A stretch of 64,000 nucleotides of DNA from Thalassia testudinum (taxonomy: Eukaryota > Streptophyta > Magnoliopsida > Alismatales > Hydrocharitaceae), in the NCBI GenBank assembly GCA_037157565.1, contig JAZHRO010000050.1, positions 44,960,001-45,024,000 of the forward strand, read 5' to 3'. The notes under the pieces were generated by a model, which saw nothing but the letters and a program-made list of their open reading frames with translations, did no database searches and was not told the DNA's origin. Made by a program: the position numbers and the translations under genes. Below, one piece after another: positions 57,287-64,000 of the stretch; position 1 is the first letter of the stretch; every line of letters starts with the position of its first letter.

Positions 57287-58975
57287 TGATGTAAACACAT
57301 CTATTTGGGTTAAAATGCCTATTCATGCATGTTCCTAAGCTTAGATTTGCATTTTATGTTATAAATATTGCATAGCATGCATCATTCTGCATTTAGAGAT
57401 ATATATTTTGGGTTAATTAGGTCCTTTTTATGGTCAGGAGAGAAGAAGACTTATTTCAGGGTCTCGGATGGATGATCAGACCGTACGGATCTGATCAGGA
57501 CAATGATCGGAGTCTAACACCTCCGAAATTGTCTAGATCGGAGTCCTGTAGCATCGTATGAAGTCCGAGGAAGATCAATTTTCAGGGGGCAATGCGACAT
57601 CCATACAGGTTTTGGATGTAAAATCTGACCATACCGATGGATCTGGAGTGACGATCGCAGTCCGGCAACGCGGGAATCATCTCGATCTGAGCACTATGGC
57701 ACCCTCTGCAATAGAATGAAGATAAACGATCCAGATGGCGCCACATGGCACCATTTGAACTACCCTTGGGCATCTGCAGAACTCCCTAATCCTCTGAGTG
57801 AGCGATATCCATCGTTGAATTTGCATCCAACGGTTGAAGCGGCTGAGCCTCCAAACATAGCCGCGACCATTTGACACACATAGCGCATTGGTGAAACACC
57901 CACCCCAAAACCAGCTGCCGTGGGTTTGAGCCTCACCAATGCATCAATTGAGCGCATCACATGGCCTGCTGCAACGCAAGCACGCACGCACATAGGGGCG
58001 TGCACAGCCAGCGCAACACCAGCACGCGTGCGTGCATGCAGACCAAGGGCGCGTGATGTGTTGAGTAGCTGTGGTTGGGCGCTTGCTCGGTTGGCACCAG
58101 CCTACAGCGACACCTGAGCTAGACCTACAGCGACGCTTACAGCCGTCGCTAATTATTCGCACTCTAGAAAGGCCAGTTGTGGGCACGAGCAGGCGTGAGC
58201 TGCCTACAGCGACACTTACAGCGACGACTTGGAGGTCACTAATGGTCCCATGCCTATTCTAGCCTCTTTTCCTCCACTATAAAACGATCTACGCCCCCTC
58301 CCTTCCAAGCCATTTCTACATACTCTACTCCCACCTACTCCCAAGCTCTAGCAAGCTTACCAACTCTCTGTTAGAGTTTGCTCTTAAGCTCCCTAGGCAC
58401 CTATTAGTGTAACAAGACTCTGCACCACCAAATACTCCTTCAATGTCCCATCCCCATTCATAGGTCACCTTGGAGCCATCCTCCTACCTCCATTTCAGTA
58501 GCAAATCATCTCTGCCTTCTCACCTCCATTCCGGAGCTGTACTGAAGCTTTCCTCTACCCGACATCCTCCCGCTTCTCACCTCCGTTGTCCTGCTTCCCA
58601 ACTCCATCCGAGCTTCCGCTAGGTGCCGTCGTCTCACCGAACAGCTGCTTCAGGAGATTTCTTCTCACCTCCCTCTCTTTTTATGTTTTCTATATTATTG
58701 TAATTGACATTCATGTAATATATCATATTCGATTTTATATCTCTTTTGTGATTGTTTGTCATCTTATTTCAAAGATAAAAAAAATAAAAACCTAAAACAC
58801 CAAAAAGAAACAAATCGAAGCACGGTTTTCATACAAAGTAAACGTTGCCCCCCTGTGTTCGACTCAGGACTCCTTTGGAGTTTCGGTATAAATTATATTT
58901 GATCACGAGTTTTGCAACTACGAAAACGGGTTACTCGTAACCTTGATTTCAAACACACGAAACACGCCTCGATCA
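57287..58975 (+). repeat. 5' LTR of K
   Basis: The LTR is 1689 bp and starts TGATGTAAACACATC (a five-pair inverted repeat with the outer pair mismatched). CTACAGCGACGC-like words occur four times at 58100-58225, upstream of the TATA box CTATAAAACG (58277-58286). The tail holds GCCCCCCTGTGTTCGACTC and ends GCCTCGATCA. ORFs at 57582-58262 are overlapping frames in GC-rich U3 and are not genes. Confidence 0.75.
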
Positions 58976-58978
58976 TTT

Positions 58979-58996
58979 TGGCACCGTTGCCAGGGA
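58979..58996 (+). other. Primer-binding site, tRNA-Asp type (K)
   Basis: TGGCACCGTTGCCAGGGA follows three bases after the LTR end. It is the Athila/Tat-type site with two transitions. Confidence 0.88.
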
Positions 58997-60104
58997 GGCA
59001 ACGGAATTTACTTTAGCACTAACCCCTCTTGTCTTTGATCTACTATCTTGTAGGTACCCTAGCATGGAGATCCAAGTGGAGTAGACTGGAGTAAAGTGCG
59101 GGTAGGGTGTTTTGTAAGTGTCTCCCACACTTCCCCACCCACTAATTCATTTCACCACACCAATAACTCAAACCCAAATCAACTTAGGTGCTTTTTATAA
59201 ACCCTAGGATAGATTTGGTTGTTTGTTTGCCACCTCCACTCATCTTACCCTAGCATATACACAAAAAAAAGGACAAAAAATATACTCTTCTCTTGTGGGA
59301 TTTTCTGAAAGCTACACACTTAACACTCACAACTTCTTACCCTAAAGGCGCACAATTACATTGATTCTACCACTTAACTGGGATCTGACCTGTGGACCCG
59401 ATACACTTAACTCAACACACAAATATGTGAGTAGAAATCCGATTAGGTTAAGATTTTTTTTGTGTGCCTTAATCAAGTGGTGCAATAGGCCAATTACTTG
59501 AACTGTTTGGGCCACACCACTCAATCTAAAACTGATCCATCAAGTAGCTTGCCACTTAGGGTTGATTCTTAGGGCTGAACTAGGCACTCCACATTATTTT
59601 TTATTTTTAAAGGAACATATCATCACCCGTGTTTTCAAAACTTGGAGTGTTCTACTAAACCTTGATTGAACCAACCTAAGAATTAAACCTTAAAAGCTAC
59701 TAAACAAAGTTAAACCCTAAAAGACACATCAACAAATAACCTTGTTTGCAAACCATGGTTATACACACACACACATTTTAACTGATCATTAAGGGCACAA
59801 CCCATCTTAAGGGCCCATCACATTTCAAGAGCACGATCATCCCAAGCCTAACTAAAACTGAGTAGACGTTGGCCTTAAGGATTGATTCGCTCTTCAGGGC
59901 TCAGACTGAGATTTTTTTCGATTAATCTGCTTTTGCTGGTCCATCTGATGTCTAGCTAGGGGAGTAGCGTCAAACAACCGTGACTGGGGGGTTCACTAGG
60001 AACTGGAGGCGTAAACCAAAGGAAGAACCTTCTCCCCAGTCCCTCATTCTAACTAGTTGGATTGACCAGATCGTCCAATCAAGAAAGATTTGACAGCTTT
60101 AAAG

Positions 60105-60622
60105 GACTCTAGTTTTAAGAAGATTATATTTTTTATGTTGCTTCCATATTGAAAAGATCTCAAAATACGTCACAACCTTAATGTGATGCATATTAAGAAA
60201 AATGTCATAGACAACATCTTAGACATGTCGAACTTAACAGAAAGAAAAATGTCATGGACAACATCTTAGATGTGTCGAACTTAACAGAAAATCAAAAGAC
60301 ACGTTAAGATTGAAAAATGACATGAAGGGATTGGGAATTTGTCATGAGCTACATGTCACTGACGAGGAGGAAATGCCACCAGCAATGTATAGTCTAAAAC
60401 AAGGACAGAGGGATAGGATATTATCCTTTTTGAAAGGAATTAGAGTCGCAAATGGGTTTTCTTCACAACTCTCATGGTGTGTGAATGAAGTTTAGAAGAA
60501 AATCAGCGGATTGAAAGGCCATGATTCACATGTGTATATGCAGATTTTGTTCTCACTAGCTATTTGTGGAGTGTTACTTATTCATTGTGAAAAGGGTGAA
60601 AATATTTCTATATTATTGTAGT
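60105..60622 (+). pseudogene. CACTA TNP2-type transposase, internal part
   Basis: Plus-strand frames read KKIIFFMLLPY, a TGA, KDLKIRHNLNVMHIKKNVID (the HNLDVMHIEKNV-type block of TNP2), then after a break GLGICHELHVTDEEEMPPAM and VANGFSSQLSWCVN with ISGLKGHDSHVYMQ. Order and wording match TNP2 transposases. A 47-bp tandem duplication (60195-60241 and 60242-60288) causes a frameshift. G cuts the gene at about 60622. Confidence 0.75.
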
Positions 60623-62128
60623 TGTGAATCACATCGAGACAAATAAATTTATAAATATTTCGGTAATTATCTAGTCATTCGTAGGGAGGCAAAATGCAAT
60701 ATTCAAAGCTTTCTGTACTAACTAATCTATCTTAATGCAAACATAGAAACAGAGACCAAATATTTAGAAAATCATATTTTTATTGCTAATGGAAAACAAT
60801 TCTTGAACTAGAAATTAAAACAAATATGCTAAATAGTAGAGAGAGAGAAAAGTAGATAAAGGCCAACGTTGCTTAAGGGATGCTTGTGTGAAGTGTGGTA
60901 GCACTTCAGATCCAGAGCACAGAGAAGAAGACTAGAGAGATGCTGTAGAGAGAGACTGGAGATGTGTTTGCTGAAAATTGCTCCTCAATTGGGGGCTCTG
61001 GGGCTCTTTTTATAGATAAACTGTGGGGCAAAGTAAGTATTTAGCCCCCAAAACCATGCAACTCCTTAGGTGCGATCAGATCCGTCGATTGGGAGATCAA
61101 CGGACCAAATCGCGCCTCAAAACAACCTTCCATGTGCCTTCAACACGCACACCGCACCAGATGGTGCCACGTGTCATGCACTTTCATTTTCGACCGTCCG
61201 ATCTCATGATAGAATGGCTTAAACTCATCGCAACACCACTTCTCGAGTGTGCGTGCATCGAGGTGTTTGGTTGCGTGTCCAACCATGCGTGTATTCACAC
61301 CGCCAAATCCGTTGATCCTCATTGCTCCATGCATCCGCATCCTCATCGTTTGATCTAATCTAATGACCCAATCATGCCTGCGCTCCGCCGCCTATCCAAT
61401 TTTAGCTCCCAGCGTGATTCAATCACTCGCCTCGCACTTGCGTGCGAGCACACTAACCAATGTGCTGCACTGCCTCTTGTGTCGTGGTTTGGTATTCATG
61501 CGCAGCCATTCTCTACCGTTGGATGAAGATACAATGATTGAGATAAAGGACTGCTTGATGAAGAGAGCGGCGTAGACGACGTGGCGACGTGGATGACGAT
61601 CCAATGACCCACGTTTTTTCCTTCAGTGGTTGGGGTGCGGTGGTGGGTTGTTGGGATGGTGCCACGTGGCACCATCCTGACCGTCCATCTTTTCGCCTTT
61701 GTAGTAGGCGCTACAGACCTTCGATTGAGTTGAACTTTACGTCATTAGACTATGATCGTTGATCCAAATCCATCCATGCAGTTAGATTTGACATCTAAGG
61801 TTTGGATTTATGTTATCTTACCCCTTGGCCTCTGATCTTCTATAGGTTGAATGCGATGCTACAGAAGTTTGATCAAGATGATTCTAGAAGCATTGGACTC
61901 CCGTCGTCATCCTGATCAAATCTATATGGTCATATCTATCATCTATGGCCCCGAATTATCTGTAATTAATATAGTATCTCTTTTAGAGCATAAAATAGCA
62001 TTATCATCTATAAAGCTAACAAATCAACTATGATGCAAATTATGATGCTTATGAATGCATTGTTCGCAAATTAAGCTAAAATCTAACTTAATTCAGGTAG
62101 ATTAGGTCTTATGATTGTTGTGCAATCA
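60623..62128 (-). repeat. 3' LTR of element G
   Basis: The minus strand starts at 62128 with TGATTGCACAACAATCATAAG, next to AGGCATGGGGGTG (polypurine tract read from the right). The TATA box is TCTATAAAAAG (61006-61016). The left end is probably TGTGAATCAC at 60623, with less certainty. It is related to LTR D. Frames at 61023-61600 are U3/leader overlaps and are not genes. Confidence 0.65.
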
Positions 62129-63360
62129 CACCCCCATGCCTAAATCTTGCTAGTCCTTACTAAATGCAAGACTAAATGCAAAGTGGTCCTAAATGGCCTA
62201 TTCTATCAAGAGTTTGAGTAGAGATTTATTTCTTTTGTATTCATCCATAATTTTAGAAATTCAAATAGTCGTGAAAGTATAGTGTTGTAGCCTATGCAAC
62301 GGATTCAAGTGAAAAGACATTTCACATCTAAAGCTCGTACTTAACCCTTAGTAAAATTTTATCTAGATAGCTAAACTTCTTCCCTCGAGATTATAAAATA
62401 ATATGTAATTTCAGCCCTGACTTTTGGCTTAAGTAGAGGTTGTCTGAGTCAAATGGGTTTGTATTTGGTGGCTCATACTCCTCTAGTGCTACATGTAGAT
62501 TAGTACTATAGAACCTGGATTTCCAGACTATTAAATAAATCAACTCAAAGGGAGACGGAGAAACTGTGCTCTCGTTAGTTCCTTTGTACTCATTCTCCCT
62601 CTCTCTCTGTTTTTTTTTTACTTAAAAATAAGACATGCAATGTCCACCCAATGGGGCCATTTTTCTTTTTAGAGCTCACAATCTCACCAGATTTATATTC
62701 GGTGTCCTCTTATGGTATTAACACTTTGATTAGGTTCTGAAAATCTTATAATTAAGTTAAAAATCTTCAACCCATATTTAGGCAGTCAGAAATACAGAAA
62801 AGTAGGTCAAGGCTATATTTGATCGATTGTAAAGGGAATGGTTGTTGTTGCTTCACTATGCTTGACACAACACAATTAACACTTTTTTTATATATATTTA
62901 TTTTTTTTTCTTTTCTCTTTTTTTTCCATATACTTGTATCTACCAACACAATGCAATGCAGCACCCATGCACATTTTTATTCACGAGGCATTATTCGAGA
63001 TTGAGAGTATTCAAGAGGATATCGGGTGGCTTATTTAGTAGAAGTGCCTACTCTTGGCATCGGGAAATGAATGGATGGGACAACGTATTTCTAACATTGA
63101 TATTAATACCCTCTTTCAGCCGAGGATTCCATAAAAGATGATCATAACCATCCACCTTAGTCCTAGTTTTATTAGAACCCACTCTCTGCTTATTTGCCTT
63201 ATTTGGTGACTCTCCAAAAATTCTCACAAAGAATTAATACATAGGAACCAAGAGCGAAAACTATGCCTAACTCCAAGTATTATTATCCAATTACTCAGAA
63301 ACCAAAATTCCATCTACTAAACTTAGAGTACCAGTAGACTCTCTACTCTTATATTGCAAT
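62129..63360 (-). other. Internal 3' region of element G
   Basis: Spacer upstream (minus strand) of the G 3' LTR. It starts with the polypurine tract, is AT-rich with a long T run at 62882-62925, and has no supported ORF. It ends where H begins at 63361. Confidence 0.5.
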
Positions 63361-63891
63361 TGTTAACAGGCTAAAACGAGATTTTAAAATCACTACGTTG
63401 TATTATAACCAAAATAGCTCGAAAACATATACAATTTATATCTCGAAGAATCGTCAGAAAATCCAAGGTCGAACGCAGGGAGCAGGTATTGCAATTCAAT
63501 CTCAAAGATCACAATAGAAGCATAAATATAAGCAATTATAACCAAAATTCTATTCAAAAATCATATATATATGAGTGTCAATATCAGAGTTTAAAAAGAA
63601 TGAGGTAAAATGGTGATTTAAATCACACCAATTACTCCTTTACAATTATCTCAAATAAGTGCACAGTACTATCAAACAAATAATCCATGTTGATTAGCCC
63701 ATATTTGTGGGCTATTTACTTATTTAAGTGTCAAGACATTAAATTAATTTTAACATTTAAATAGCATACATTAGGATGTAAATAAATTAATTCATATTTT
63801 TAGCTTAAGTGCATAATTCATGCATTTGGAATTAACCTAGGGTTGCATACATTTAATTAGTTAATTAATTAGGTGCATTACATACACTATT
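63361..63891 (-). repeat. LTR H tail, cut by I
   Basis: On the minus strand the LTR end ...TTAGCCTGTTAACA lies at 63361, with CTCCCTGCGTTCGACCTTGG further in, the same tail motif as in LTRs 12468-15201 and 17364-20318. The flank GCAAT (63356-63360) would be the left target copy. It is interrupted at 63891 by LTR I. Confidence 0.65.
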
Positions 63892-64000
63892 TGATGAGAA
63901 CCTCATCATGAGCCATAACTAGCTCATTTTGACCCAATACAAAGGATAAAAGCTCCTACATATCTCAAGGAAAGGCTTAACTCAGAGAATTCTGAGTTTG
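63892..64000 (+). repeat. Start of LTR I (TGATGAG family)
   Basis: It begins TGATGAGAACCTCATCATGAG, a 7-bp stem with AAC loop, then AGCCATAACTAGCTCATTT, matching the start of LTR 17364-20318 and fragment C. It runs off the right edge. No polypurine tract stands before it, so it is likely a 5' or solo LTR. Confidence 0.7.

Larger units (their letters stand above)
57287..60100 (+). mobile_element. Truncated gypsy element K
   Basis: It consists of an LTR (57287-58975), a tRNA-Asp-type primer site (58979-58996) and about 1.1 kb of leader without gag or pol. Its right boundary with the CACTA transposase is not precise (about 60100) and no second LTR or target duplication is visible. The transposase codons on either side are separated by a gap of several hundred residues relative to the TNP2 family, so a deletion took CACTA sequence with it. 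The left flank is AAGGT (57282-57286). Confidence 0.65.

Noticed and set aside
57582..58262. Cluster of short frames in GC-rich DNA
   Set aside because: They are in U3 of LTR K upstream of its TATA box and overlap on both strands, with no domain.

Overview
This window is repeat-rich nuclear DNA from a flowering plant. I see no host protein-coding gene, rRNA or tRNA gene. The evidence is a set of plant-specific LTR retrotransposons: a Sirevirus-type Ty1/copia element with an env-like gene, a Tekay/Del-type chromodomain Ty3/gypsy element, and many Athila-like Ty3/gypsy elements and LTRs with tRNA-Asp-type primer sites. A broken CACTA (En/Spm) DNA transposon is also present. The species cannot be told from the sequence. 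The composition suggests heterochromatin or pericentromere.

The 64 kb can be read as one nested locus rooted in a single plus-strand Athila-like element, here called A. Its pol gene starts in the RT at 10380-10520, resumes at 26042-28255, and its 3' spacer and 3' LTR lie at 39286-42510. A was cut by four insertions. (i) On the left, a staircase of minus-strand LTRs was each cut by the next: B (8556-10379), C (5747-8555), D (3796-5746) and E (1-3795). (ii) A Sirevirus-type copia (10521-26036, minus, target duplication CATGT) itself contains two gypsy LTR insertions (12468-15201 and 17364-20357). (iii) A Tekay/Del chromovirus (28803-39285, plus, target duplication CCAAC) has 2.7-kb LTRs. (iv) On the right, an LTR element F (42511 onward, minus) lies in A's 3' LTR. 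F is followed by a CACTA transposon (from 45897) that holds Athila J (46667-55613, target duplication TACCC), the truncated element K (57287 to about 60100) and element G (60623-63360). G was in turn cut by H (63361-63891), and H by I (63892 onward).

All coding regions are decayed. Tekay pol is one continuous frame of about 4.2 kb broken only by TAG and TGA stops, as expected from C-to-T decay of CAG and CGA codons. The Sirevirus has lost catalytic residues in its protease and integrase but keeps a readable env-like gene. That gene has what looks like its own TATA box and a 5'-leader intron.

Three patterns go beyond ordinary repeat annotation. First, Sirevirus, Tekay and Athila LTRs each carry an array of a different short palindrome with a CpG at its centre (GTACCGGTAC, CCAGACGTCTGG, TTGGCGCCAA), and most variants are the TpG/CpA decay products of that CpG. 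Second, almost every Athila-group LTR starts with a short hairpin whose stem differs between families but stays paired. Third, a motif module of the Sirevirus LTR recurs in the putative intron before the env-like gene.
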